Shown here: piece after piece, positions 52,701-60,600 of the stretch
Layout: every line of letters begins with the position of its first letter
How positions within the stretch are numbered: position 1 is the stretch's first letter
Source of the DNA: Mnemiopsis leidyi
Lineage: Eukaryota > Ctenophora > Tentaculata > Lobata > Bolinopsidae
Direction: 5' to 3'
Assembly: GCA_000226015.1 (NCBI GenBank)
Contig: JH152694.1
Location: forward strand, 27,622 to 91,621
Length of the DNA stretch: 64,000 nucleotides
Position numbers and translations under genes: made by a program
Notes under the pieces: model-generated
The model's database searches: none
Told to the model about the DNA's origin: nothing
What the model saw: the letters and a program-made list of their open reading frames with translations, nothing else

Positions 52701-53022
52701 ATTATTCTTACTTCTTGATAGTGCATATCATGTGTGCACGTGCACTGTGCATATCCAAGTTGACCATTTTTTATGAAATACATAAATTCAACTTAATTTA
52801 TTAGTCTAAAACCCCTTTCTGTAATTTTGAATCATCCAAGCACCCACTTTTAGAATCGTTAGTAGTCGTAGGTGTCATCACTTTTTTACCAAAAAACTTG
52901 CAACAGTCGACAGGGAGGACTCAGTATTGAGTAGTAGTTTGGATAGGGCTCTCATGGCGGATTTAGAGTACGATTTGAATTCGGAAGAGTATGATGAGCC
53001 CTCTGAAATTAAGCGATTCTAG
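20184..53022 (+). CDS. Large coiled-coil protein with Ser/Pro-rich basic N-terminus (37 exons, 1533 aa)
   Basis: Exons: 20184-20263, 20372-20516, 20927-21221, 21352-21459, 22801-22925, 23693-23776, 24034-24089, 33361-33505, 34690-34815, 35921-36037, 37744-37869, 38065-38190, 38380-38505, 39333-39458, 40471-40596, 40766-40879, 41837-41902, 42072-42186, 42502-42616, 42837-42945, 43154-43227, 43903-43999, 44171-44323, 44433-44641, 44767-44957, 45064-45244, 45488-45676, 50209-50305, 50424-50537, 50905-51036, 51228-51326, 51612-51740, 51946-51999, 52116-52211, 52309-52428, 52567-52687, 52907-53022. Phases match at every junction. Residues 1 to about 210 are basic with SPxR/SPKG motifs; the rest is almost unbroken heptad coiled coil (Leu/Glu/Lys/Gln-rich), ending in an acidic tail before TAG. 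The composition suggests a rod-like cytoskeletal or centrosomal/ciliary scaffold; the family is not recognised. Ser/Pro-rich basic tails often bind microtubules, which is inference here. Weakest junctions are the ends of exon 8 (33505) and the start of exon 18. Confidence 0.8.
20640..20764. mobile_element. MITE-like element with 33-bp inverted repeats
   Basis: Arms at 20640-20672 and 20732-20764 are near-perfect reverse complements (outer end CCGGTGTCGATGCAAC, inner end GACAACATTATG). The short core is made of ATGACAACATT repeats. It lies in intron 2 of the coiled-coil gene. Confidence 0.75.
21783..22674 (+). CDS. Alternative first coding exon of the coiled-coil gene
   Basis: An open frame from an ATG at 21783 continues to a stop at 22709, but a donor at 22675 (GAAG|GTTTAA, like exon 1's AGAAG|GTTTTA) ends it in phase 1. 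That is exactly what exon 5 (22801) needs. It would give 297 residues of basic, Ser/Pro-rich sequence with many SPTR, SPSR and SPGRLSP motifs, resembling in style the N-terminus encoded by exons 1-4. It sits between exons 4 and 5, so it is best explained as an alternative promoter or first exon giving a longer 1621-aa isoform. The alternative is a separate single-exon gene ending at 22709. Confidence 0.65.
24324..26512 (-). CDS. Secreted F5/8C(discoidin-like)-sushi protein nested in intron 7
   Basis: Exons (minus): 26446-26512, 25808-26089, 24825-25013, 24427-24603, 24324-24376; all junctions are phase 1 and the total is 256 codons including stop. Exon 1 encodes a signal peptide (hydrophobic LIQIILLLHP). 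Exons 2-3 form a discoidin/fucolectin-like beta-sandwich: DKAHDGHYNTWY early, FLKLFLSEAYRVGKVVMV in the middle, GHNIAEIEVYGSE at the end. Exon 4 is a complete sushi/CCP module (C, C after GDTLTVS, SGYRSEG, C, C before LP) with the usual symmetric phase 1-1 borders. The last exon follows a C-rich tract and adds a short tail. The protein is probably secreted; these domains typically bind carbohydrates or proteins. It is antisense to the host gene, inside its 9.3-kb intron. The intron between exons 2 and 3 carries a LINE insertion. Confidence 0.7.
25117..25699 (+). mobile_element. 5'-truncated LINE 3' end with poly-A and long target duplication
   Basis: The plus strand encodes a non-LTR retrotransposon C-terminal tail: FITGHCGLNKYLFNMR, then ECPLCG, then after a frameshift HFLGQCPA. 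This is the zinc-knuckle-like region seen after RNase H in several LINE clades. A C/T-rich 3' tract and an A-rich tail (about 25680-25697) follow. It is flanked by imperfect direct copies (25013-25118 and about 25700-25808) sharing CAAAGCTTGAATTGGATAGT and AACATCTTTAACCTGT. Frameshift and stops show it is dead. Confidence 0.75.
26700..27145. promoter_or_regulatory. Upstream region of the 24324-26512 gene, duplicated at 31140-31520
   Basis: This shares ordered blocks with 31140-31520, notably CCTGTGCTGGCTATGAATAT, GATTCCAG and TTCACGTTGAAAG. Each copy ends in tandem TTCTATCAATATTCA repeats (23-bp unit with GGGGTAAG, about four copies at 27040-27136). Being upstream of both nested genes' signal-peptide exons, these are likely their duplicated promoter or 5' flanks. 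Confidence 0.55.
27640..28380. repeat. Three diverged copies of a ~110-bp repeat
   Basis: Copies at about 27640-27760, 27983-28092 and 28262-28378 share AGCTTAA.C.GTT.GG, a GGTTTAAC/GGTTCAATC block, ATATTAATTG and GATTC(T/G)GGATA. They lie between the two nested sushi genes; the third overlaps the 3' end of the second gene. Confidence 0.55.
28338..30811 (-). CDS. Secreted protein with duplicated sushi exon and a different N-terminal domain
   Basis: Exons (minus): 30736-30811 (signal peptide, FILLACMLNADA), about 30428-30605, 29584-29690, 28953-29150, 28641-28817, 28338-28594. The sushi exon (28641-28817) matches that of the neighbour at about 54 of 58 residues and has the same phases. The upstream exons do not resemble the neighbour's discoidin exons: they encode an unrecognised, beta-strand-like region with Cys in LCDDNKVWSG and SNCAENHIYLW. 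The end of the second exon is uncertain (a weak donor was chosen to fit phase). The last exon shares sequence with the neighbour's last exon but, through a 1-bp difference, reads on in another frame for 85 codons; that tail may not be real protein. Nested antisense in intron 7 of the coiled-coil gene. Confidence 0.55.
29789..29980. mobile_element. MITE-like element with TCGTATGAAAGAAT termini
   Basis: The outer ends TCGTATGAAAGAAT and ATTCTTTCATACGA are exact reverse complements. The inner part has further inverted blocks (GCACCTCT / AGAGGTGCAC) and repeated ACCATTAG(G)G motifs. It inserted between exons 2 and 3 of the nested sushi gene. Confidence 0.75.
31140..31520. promoter_or_regulatory. 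Upstream region of the 28338-30811 gene, duplicate of 26700-27145
   Basis: Partner copy of the region described at 26700-27145; it retains CCTGTGCTGGCTATGAATAT and two TTCTATCAATATTCA units. It supports tandem segmental duplication of the whole gene, including its 5' flank. Confidence 0.55.
31530..33360. other. Rest of intron 7, nothing recognised
   Basis: AT-rich intronic sequence with a short (TTTG)n run near 31910-31926. No supported exon or element was found. Confidence 0.5.
33361..33637 (+). CDS. Exon 8 of the coiled-coil gene, with read-through alternative end
   Basis: Acceptor at 33360 (tttcacag). The frame is set by the split codon with exon 7. A donor at 33506 (CTG|GTATAT, weak) joins in phase 0 to exon 9. 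The frame stays open past it to a TAG at 33635-33637 and the extra residues are charged and coil-like (VREEARSRLREGRVKLEAM). The extension is therefore likely coding in some transcripts: either a terminal exon of a short isoform, or part of the exon with a later donor (for example after 33538). Confidence 0.55.
35055..35171. repeat. 33-bp tandem repeat of ATGTATATGTAGT blocks
   Basis: CATGTATATGTAGTTAGCAC and CATGTATATGTAGT alternate about four times. It lies in intron 9 of the coiled-coil gene. Confidence 0.85.
35400..35915. repeat. 31-bp minisatellite with a hairpin in each unit; gap at 35713-35722
   Basis: About 16 near-identical copies are visible of a unit containing TATCTCCAATGTCTCTGTAA and CTGAGACATAG. 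ATGTCTC and GAGACAT in each unit can pair across a 7-nt loop. Ten Ns interrupt the array, so true copy number is unknown. Because 31 is not a multiple of three and no stop appears, all minus-strand frames look open; these are not genes. The array ends at the acceptor of exon 10 (35921), whose tatctctag is a variant of the unit's tatctccaat. Confidence 0.9.
36442..36951 (-). CDS. Ly6/uPAR-like small surface protein, single exon, nested
   Basis: 169 codons in one exon, in intron 10 of the coiled-coil gene on the opposite strand. It has an N-terminal signal peptide (VLLYTLTLIFVRTSSLH), then a cysteine pattern typical of three-finger Ly6 domains: HCHRC near the start, C at VEC, SC, VC, GC, IC, then FKC, FC and the diagnostic FCN near the end. 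A hydrophobic C-terminal tail suggests GPI anchoring. The tail is encoded by a 50-bp tandem repeat (about 36440-36587, three copies). As 50 is not a multiple of three, each copy is read in a different frame, all hydrophobic. Role unknown; such proteins act in adhesion, signalling or complement control. Confidence 0.6.
   Translation of the reverse strand: MMKKKVLLYTLTLIFVRTSSLHCHRCAQGTYQTDKGKMEIPGTVECEHSRIISCENRSQVCSKVTFTAQIELLRDQYGLMSDAEGTVLGCANATQGEEICQSVRRDLIDRLSDEKQDIRVDLFKCSATFCSDTQFCNAGSSVQLLSVRILSFVMLVQVFSYFLFGYSFF
37641..37712. repeat. (TCTG)n microsatellite just upstream of exon 11
   Basis: A long TCTG run with few interruptions ends about 30 bp before the acceptor at 37743. It supplies most of the pyrimidine-rich tract of intron 10. 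Confidence 0.9.
40999..41127. mobile_element. MITE-like element with 15-bp perfect inverted ends
   Basis: CACAGGGTGACCAAT at 40999-41013 and its exact reverse complement at 41113-41127 bound an AT-rich core, inside intron 16 of the coiled-coil gene. The CAGGGTGACCAAT-type end is in the style of Tc1/mariner-related elements (family assignment is inference). Confidence 0.7.
42190..42390. repeat. GTACTGTAATATGTA tandem array
   Basis: About a dozen variable copies of a 13-16-bp unit (AGTACTGTAATATGT) follow directly after the donor of exon 18 (42187). Confidence 0.8.
45355..45454. mobile_element. Short element with GGAGGGGTCACA inverted ends
   Basis: GGGAGGGGTCACA near 45355 and TGTGACCCCTCCCC at 45441-45454 are inverted, about 100 bp apart, in intron 26. 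The right end reaches to about 30 bp before the acceptor of exon 27. Small non-autonomous DNA element or foldback. Confidence 0.5.
46087..46626 (-). CDS. Cysteine-rich, probably GPI-anchored protein, single exon, nested
   Basis: 179 codons. Signal peptide (FAIVVLLKVLITSHVTG), then a compact cysteine module: C-x-E-x-VQ-x-CP-(D/E)-E, C-x-GRKM-x-D, VQY-x-C, then DCTG-x-DGC-x-x-x-CMP and a final PC. A Ser/Thr/Pro-rich low-complexity stalk and a hydrophobic C-terminus without a charged tail (LAMLLTLFSVTIL) follow. That order suits a GPI-anchored, stalked surface protein. The module is shared with the gene at 47645-48586, 1 kb away on the same strand, so they are tandem paralogues inside intron 27 of the coiled-coil gene. 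The module is not one I can name. Confidence 0.65.
   Translation of the reverse strand: MFEFSAPNFAIVVLLKVLITSHVTGFDTTCSEQVQNCPDENICLGRKMFDGSVQYGCYKDTSELDCTGEDGCLGLCMPVQVPCFETPSPSPQTPPGNIFRHRFTARNFHDDARTMSDGLSNPLHTPWRNNDATEVLMLTTSADSGENNESETETDSSSSSTFQEPLAMLLTLFSVTILK
47645..48586 (-). CDS. Two-module cysteine-rich surface protein, single exon, nested
   Basis: 313 codons. A signal peptide is followed by a first cysteine domain with Ly6-like spacing (CPICM, LDC, KC-x4-SC, KCYQDD, GC-x3-KC). A Thr/Pro/Glu-rich linker follows, then a second module homologous to the gene at 46087-46626 (NEEVQDCPEEEKCFGRKM, then VQYTC, ECTGNDGC, TCMPPYIPC). A stalk and hydrophobic C-terminal peptide (VLLLLPALTTML) indicate GPI anchoring. 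Compared with its neighbour it has an extra N-terminal domain, so one is either a truncated or an extended duplicate. Function unknown. Confidence 0.65.
   Translation of the reverse strand: MHQILKLLAFLQVIIQTASRSKGVLTGESALPTLPSPTVYNDDNCPICMKPDLSRLDCMMDVSRTEKCVDEDSCYVFALSEPITVPIREGLQVELSKIVKCYQDDLLQTGEGCKHNKCTGDLYRADEEADVTLFSTGASTRGPVVVEFQTSEYSTTEERVEPTNRPSDGDMSPVRPTEPPTFKGEVDDFDETGTVGLEPRSVCNEEVQDCPEEEKCFGRKMRDSTVQYTCSPYVVECTGNDGCQATCMPPYIPCVTVTMSPSRAAPVTEKGKPEPVTYKISETESASNPDVNSAVSLTPPVLLLLPALTTMLG
48587..50208. other. Rest of intron 27, 5' flank of the 47645-48586 gene
   Basis: No supported gene or repeat. The first few hundred bases should hold the promoter of the nested minus-strand gene, but I see no clear motif. 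Confidence 0.45.
50657..50885. repeat. 21-bp tandem array ending just before exon 30
   Basis: About 11 copies of GTTTGTGATTGCAAGAAAG variants. The 21-bp unit gives an uninterrupted VIARKLF-like open frame that is out of frame with exon 30 (starts 50905), so it is not coding. The array stops about 20 bp before the acceptor. Confidence 0.85.
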
Positions 53023-54663
53023 TCCGCGTGAGACAGTGAGAAGTTGAGCATGGCCGTCCAAAACTTTCGATTTTAAAATTAATACTCAAAATACAGTATC
53101 CTATTTTCATTTAGCTATAACATTCCTCCTTACAAAAATGATTACTGATCAGTTGCTGATATAACGGTTGAACCATACAGCATTTTTATACGGCCGCATA
53201 CTTTCGATTGTATTCTGGCGGCTTCAAATTTCACTGCTTATTCCAACGTACAAACTCAGAATATTTTGGTCGATTGCAATTGACGCTGCACTTTTAGCTA
53301 GCTGATTTGCTGATTTCTCTAGCTGCCAATTCACAATTATCTCATTATACCCATAGCTGAGATCTTCTCATTTGATTTCTTTAACGTTTTCTCCATTTTC
53401 AGGTAGCTAAAGCCGATAGGATTAAAGATAGAGATTATAATGGAGTCTTATTCTAATGACACGGAACTTTATGTTAAAGACTTTATTTTAAAGTGTACAT
53501 GTATACCGTTATGTATAGTTTTTTAAGTAAATTTCCTAGGTATGAACGAAAACATTGGGTTAATTCGTTAGGTTTTACGAAGATAAAATTTGGTAATCGA
53601 GTATGACTAGTCTTATTATAGACAGATTAACTAAGGTTTTTTAAACAAATAACTTAGCCAGGGCTCAGCCCAGGTCGACTATACCTGTGTTTATATATAA
53701 ACGATTTCCGATGTAAATATCAATCAAATAACTTTCTTATCTTCCGCATGCATATCATCATTAATAATCATATAATGCTAACTCATACTTCAAGTTGGCT
53801 GATACATTATTGTACTCACGATTGCATATATCATCTTGAATTTATGAATCATATCTTCTATATTAGGCAAATATCCGTTTTACAAAGAAATGTACATTGA
53901 CTTAGCTACTTGAATTTGAATAACTTCCTTAATGGCGTCATTAAGTATTGTATAATCACATTTATTCTACTGTTATTGGATTAATTTAATTAAGACATTC
54001 TTTTGAGAAATCATTATAAGTTTAATTAGTTATCAGAATTTTCGTGACAGAAATTAAATGATTTTGTACTATTACTATTCGTGATTAATTTTCATGAATT
54101 AACAATTACTTAATACCTTTATTGAAAGACTTTCTTTTATTTTCATAAATAAATCATCTTAAAAAAGTGATACACATACAATAATAAGTGATACACATAC
54201 AATAATACAATATGAAACAGCCTTGTAAGTTTCGTCAGACTTTTCATCAGTGCTGCCAATAAATGTTTTTTTATGAAACTACATGAACATCAATAAAACA
54301 GGCTATCGCTAAAATTAAAAACTGAAACCTTTATTCTAAACTTAAAATAACCAGCTGATATTTCATAGTGTTTCTGTTTATCATAAAAATTCTAGATAAT
54401 GCATAAGAGCTGTTTAAATTGATTACCTACCCATTTTAAGCTCATCAAGATGATCATCCATTCGGAGCTCTAATGCACTGTGCAATGAATAAAAAATTGC
54501 ACGACTCTCTTAATTTTAAGTTCTTATTTATTCCTAAAGTTTAAAGCTGTTAGAATATGCTTAATTTCATTAATTACTTGAGTTACTAAGACTATAAACA
54601 ATTAGTCTTATACAAGTAAAATCTACGATAACATAAGTTTCCAGTTCATACTACGTACGCAGT
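53023..54663. other. Convergent 3' intergenic region
   Basis: AT-rich. It must hold both 3' UTRs of the tail-to-tail coiled-coil (stop 53022) and SLC6 (stop 54664) genes. Candidate polyadenylation signals: AATAAA at 54148-54153 for the plus-strand gene (other copies follow), and TTTATT at 54527-54532 (AATAAA on the minus strand), about 130 bp after the SLC6 stop. Confidence 0.5.
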
Positions 54664-57600
54664 TCAAACATTGTTCTCGGGCTGATTAGAGTTCGGGGAC
54701 CTGGCTTCCTTGTTTTCCACTACATAGCTCCGACCATTTTGTCCGGTACTTCTTCCCATTCTTGACGTAACCTGCTGCTTCATCTTTGTCACCTGATATC
54801 CCAAATTGAACGGTTTTTCTTCCACCACCATGCCCTGGTCTATCATTCCTTGTAGATACGGTATGGGAACTATTTCGGCGTTCCTCTTCCACACTATGTA
54901 GATGGGAATCCACATGACGGGAGCGATGACCATGAGAGCGGCAAAGAACTGAGCCCACCAAGTGAAGGGAATCTTACGGTTCCAGTTCTCGGTTCCTGGT
55001 ATCCCTTCGTGGGCAGGGTGTTCTTCACAACCGACAAACGCTTCGTATGTTTCCGGGATTATCATCTTCTTGATCATGCTCGACAGAAGGACTATGATCT
55101 GAAAATACATGTTTCTAGGTAATCACACTATATAGCTAAAACACTATTTAGCTGAAACCTAATTCATTCCTAAATTTTTATCTAAATGGTGCACCATGGT
55201 CCGCGAATCGCACTTTAAAGCTAAAACACTATAACTAGCTTAACTATAAAGCTTAACTTTATAAGGCCCCTCGCCAAGACTCATCCTAAGGAAAGAGAGG
55301 GTCAAGTTCTTTTCCTTCTTTAAAGCAGTCAAGATGGCCCAGAGCGTTGGATTAATGGATTGGAACATCCATGAACAAGCTTCTGAAACCATTGTGCCTT
55401 TAACCTTTAACAAGATTGTTAGAACGAGGTAGACCTGCTAAAACGGTGTCGTAGTGACGACACTGTCGTAGTGACGACACTGTCGTAGTGACGACACTGT
55501 CGTAGTACTAGTGACGACACTGTCGTAGTGACGCGACACTGTCGTAGTGACGACACTGTCGTAGTGACGACACTGTCGTAGTGACGACACTGTCTTACTG
55601 GTTTAGAATTAGTAGTTCCACAAAACTTGTCGATGATCGGCTCAGTGGTAAGAGTAGCGATCCATATCCTCTAAAAATAGGACGCAAACTCATTTATCTC
55701 CTAGGAGGAAGATTCCCAACAGTATCATCTGGAATCCAAACATCTGCATCAACGACGGAGCCAGGCTCAGTGAAAGGGAGTGCACCAATGGTTGTGAACC
55801 ATCTCCGGACGGGACAAGACCTTGTACTCTAAAACCAAAGACAAGGCACCATGCCACCACGCGAGTTGACCCCTAGCAGGTAGTGCGATCCACAAAACAA
55901 TGCGATCCACAAAACAGGGCACGCCCCTTTCCGGCCTCGGCTTCCTTAAGTGGCGACAACGAGTACCCCTTAGGCATGATAAGTTGGATCACGTCCTTTC
56001 CAACCGTGTATTACCTGCTCACATGGTCATACAGCAGCATGTTGTTAAGTTTGATTAGAAGTACATAAGATTAAGATTAGAATAGTGCAAGTGCGCGATT
56101 CGGCCTGTGACATGAATTTCGAAGAAATTCTAAACGCGCATCGCCCGTTAACGTTGCGATCAGAGCTAGAGGTTAGTACTGTGGGGGTGGTGGTTGCTGT
56201 TGGGATAACTTCTAATAGTGAAACTTCATGAACATACCAAGAGGAGCGGGGAGACCCATTTCCAGCAGATTTGCCAGTATCTATGAGGAACTGAGCCAGT
56301 CATGTACTCGATGTCTTTCAGGAACCGTGGCATCCCGTAGATCCACATCACACCGATACACTCCATCAGACCTGAAAGGTTTCAATATTGAAAATTAGAA
56401 CTTACGCCAGATAATTTTGCTTAAATCAAGTTTATTTGTATTTGATACTTATTTTTGCTCAGTTTCAATAAAGTGAAGACTGAAGCTATAAGTATATGAA
56501 TAGCTTGGTCAAATTATATGAATAGGATGGTTAAAAAACTTGAACCAAAAACTTGACCAAAAACTTGACCAAAAACTTGAAATTTAGTTTTTGTCAGGGC
56601 CGTCAATGAAGTTTGACCATGACTGTCATAATTTGATCATAACTTTTAAAAATCTGACCATGGTCATATTGCCGTATTGACAATGGTCATGGTTATAATT
56701 TTTGACCATTTGATCACGAAAAATGTAATGTTGAAATCTTGACATGGTCACAATTTTTTACCATTTGATCATGATCATTTCGAAATTTTGACCATTGCCA
56801 TGGTCGAAATTTTGGACCATGACCCTTTAAGCCAAATGGTCAAAAATCGTGGTCATCATAGTCATAGTTCATACCCCTCCCCGCCCCAATTTTCTAACTT
56901 TGAGGTAAACTCAACAATTTTCCTCTCCTTATTGCTTATATTCAATTTTAACATGACTGCATGTGTTTTGATTCAAGGTTTTCATAATTTCATGCACACA
57001 GAACAGTATTAGACCCTTATTATTGAAAATAACTTGGAACAACGTCTGTGGGAAGATAACGAAAGTTACAGCTAGAATTAAACGAGGAAACTCCCATACA
57101 GTGTCTGGTAACGGTCCAGTAAGACCGATAACAATTATTCGGTATAAAACCTCAATTAGATTGCGGATAAACATATTAGACTTCCCTAATTGCCCTTAAA
57201 GTTAAGGCTAAGCAGATGATAAGATTGGGACGTTCAGTTTGAAGACAAAAACTGCAAATTTACAACTTAGAAAATCAGTATTCCGCTTAATTTTTTCTCA
57301 TATTACCACACGTGACAGAATGTCTGGGTGGTCCCCAGAATTAAGTTCAGCCGATAAAACATTGGATTTTCCGTGGCAGACACGTTGAGCACATGCCCGA
57401 GGTCTGATAAAAATTTGTAGTTGTACGGCAGCGCGCACCCTCCTGTCATTTTATTCCCATAGAGGGTCGGACAAAGTGCAAAGTCAGACAAATAAGAATC
57501 AACAAGATTTGAGAGCTAACTTGAATATTATATATCCAAGTCCTAGCTCCACAAGTCCGCAGGAATCACGATATAGAGAAAACGCTGAAATCTTAACGAA

Positions 57601-60600
57601 CCGACACACAAAAGAGGAATGGTGACTGAGTAGTTGTCCCAGAGGTTGAAGACGTAGAGACCGTTCCTGCAGCACATCGGGAGTCCTACCAAGAACATCA
57701 CGCAGCACACCACCAGACACAGCAGCTAAAACAATATAGTTTTTATTGGTTTTGATACATGTTAAAAACGACTTGTGGGGATTGGGAGTTTTTTTACGGC
57801 TAGATTAGAGCAACACAAATTTACCTCCCGGGGCATCTTGGCGAAGATTTTGAAATCCCGTAGAGGGGTGACACAAGCTTCAACAGTCCCGAACTCGGAG
57901 TTCAGAGCGAGGGTCACCATCATGAAGAAGAAGGCAGCAGCCCAAAGTTGGGGGAGTGGCATCTCCGCAACGGCTGTCGTGTAGGCGATAAACGCCAGAC
58001 CCGGACCCCCCTCCACATCAGCTACCTTTATACCTGTAGTCTCCTGAAGATAGAAAGGATTTAATTGGACTATTTTGTTTGTTTGTTTTTTCAGTAAGAC
58101 AACCGAAATTGTATTCTTAGATTGTGCCACAGTTTATTGACGGATCTTATGCTCTTATGAGTTATGAGTCGGATTTGCATGTTCTTATATTGCTGCTGTC
58201 TTAAGTTTGCCTTCTGACTCCAGCTTACCAGCTCGGATGATTCTACTATTGTAATGTTCAGTCGGCTAATAGCTAAAATTGGACATGCTGTGACGTTTTT
58301 GTTTGCTCATTCAAGCCTTGTACAGTTATTATAGAACTTGTTTAAAAATCATTAAGTATGAATGGTATGGTATGTTGACGATATTATTTGAAAATGGCTT
58401 ATTGACTCCATCCGGCATCCACATGAAGACGTATTCACTATATAAGCATCGTTACTAAACTAAGAATAAGCGTAGCACTAGCATTTCGCTGAAGCAGATT
58501 AATAGCCCGATATAAAACAGCGGGGTCAAGAAGATCATGCAGCCAGCTAAATTTTGTGATATGTTGATCATTCTGGTTGTCAATTTTTTAGGGGCAGCTA
58601 TACACGTACGTGGTTATTTACCTCTCTAAAGCCGAGTATTGAATAGACAACAATACCAGAAAACACTGATGTTCCACAGTTAACCAACGAAATGAACATC
58701 GAATCTTTGCAACAGTCGTTTTTGATCGGGTTGTAGGACGCGAAACATATCAAAGCTCCAAATCCGACGCTCAAGCTGAAAACCGATAGTACAATTTAAA
58801 ATCTGAAAAACAGTTTTCGATGGAGTATTTTACCTCTCTAAAACCCAAGACGGCGTACACGACGATGCCCGCAAAGACAGAAGTGGAACAGTTAACACAG
58901 GAAATAAACAGCGAGTCTTTCAAGCAGTTGTTCTTTATGGGGTTGTAAGATGCAAAGCATATCAAGGCACCGAATCCAGTGCCTAAACTGAAAGTTTAGG
59001 ACGATTTTTTGGGCTGTGAAAACACGTATATCGATTAGAGATTGCCTGAAACTAAAAACTTGTTAACATTGAAAGAATTGATTTATAGTTTTACGATTAA
59101 ATAACTTTTTGATTGTTGACTACTGAACCTGTAAAAGATTTGACCGGCTGCATCCATCCAAACATTGGGATCATAAAGCACAGAAAAATCGGGAGTAAAG
59201 AGAACAGCTATTCCCTTTCCTGCTCCTTTTAGAGAAACGCCTAAAACAGATTATAGAAAGAAGATAGATTTTAGACAAACATCATAATGACTGATGAACA
59301 CAAACACCCTTTGACCCCTACACACAGACAGTCTTACTGACACACAGAAATACACACAGACAGACTTATTGACACAAAGACAAGCACAAAAACACGCTGA
59401 AACACAGACAGAAGACAAACAGTCTTACTGACACACACAGACACATGAACTGTTTTACTGACTCACAGGCATACAAACAGTCTTACTGACACACATACAG
59501 ACACATAATTTAAACACATAAATAGTCTGACACACAAACAGACGCACAAATAGTCTTACTGACACACAGACAGACACATAAACAGTTTCACTGACACACA
59601 GACAGACTCATAAACAGTTTCACTGACACATGAACAGTCACACACTCAGACGTACAGACACACAGACAAACACACAGAAACGCTTACCTCGACAGAAAAG
59701 ACAGAAGAGGACAACGTAGGGGAATGTTGCCGTGAAGTAAGCAGCTTTTCCCAGCGATTCAGGTCCCTGTGTTAGGGCTAGGGTTAGGTCCCTGTGACTG
59801 AAATTTAAGTGGTTCCTTATTTTCGAATCCGCTTAATCCTCAAACCAAAATTTCGATGCATAAGCATGTTCAAAGTTTTTCTAATGTTAAGTTGTCCTGA
59901 AGCTATAGCACCGACTTTTTTAATCTACGAAAACTTTTTTGGTGAAAGTTTTAAGACTTAAATTCTAATTCAACCTCTATGTTTGCCATCAAAAATTCAT
60001 GACTTCGATAAGATTTATGAAAGTTAGTCTGCATATTACCAAATCTTGCAGAGGTCAGCACAATGAAATAATAAGACCGTCGAATTAGTATCCATCACTT
60101 CCCCAAAAGACAATAGAGCTACCGATCATGGAAATGTAATCTTAATAGAAAACGAAGGAGCAAAATTTTCACGCCACGTATCATAGCCATTTTTGCAGAC
60201 GACCGACTTTTTTAGCGATCAATTGCAATCGGAATTACAACTTAGGTAAAACTCGGATTCTCCTGATCATATTCATTTTCACGACTCCATATCCTATTAC
60301 CCAAAATCAATGATTCGTGTCAATCGATTGGTCACATACAAGAGCGACCTTGATAATGTAAAACTAACCTTAAAAAGACAAGCGTAAGTCAAAACCCAGC
60401 TTGTAACTCAACAAACTAACCTTGAAAAGACAAGCGTAAGTCAAAACCAAGTTTATGACCCATAAAGTACTAACCTTAAAAAGACAATTAGCGTAAGTCA
60501 AAACCAAGTTTATGACGCATAAAGTACTAACCTTAAAAAGACAAGCGTAAGTCAAAACCCAGCTTATAACCCAACAAATAACCACTCCGTTGACAAATCC

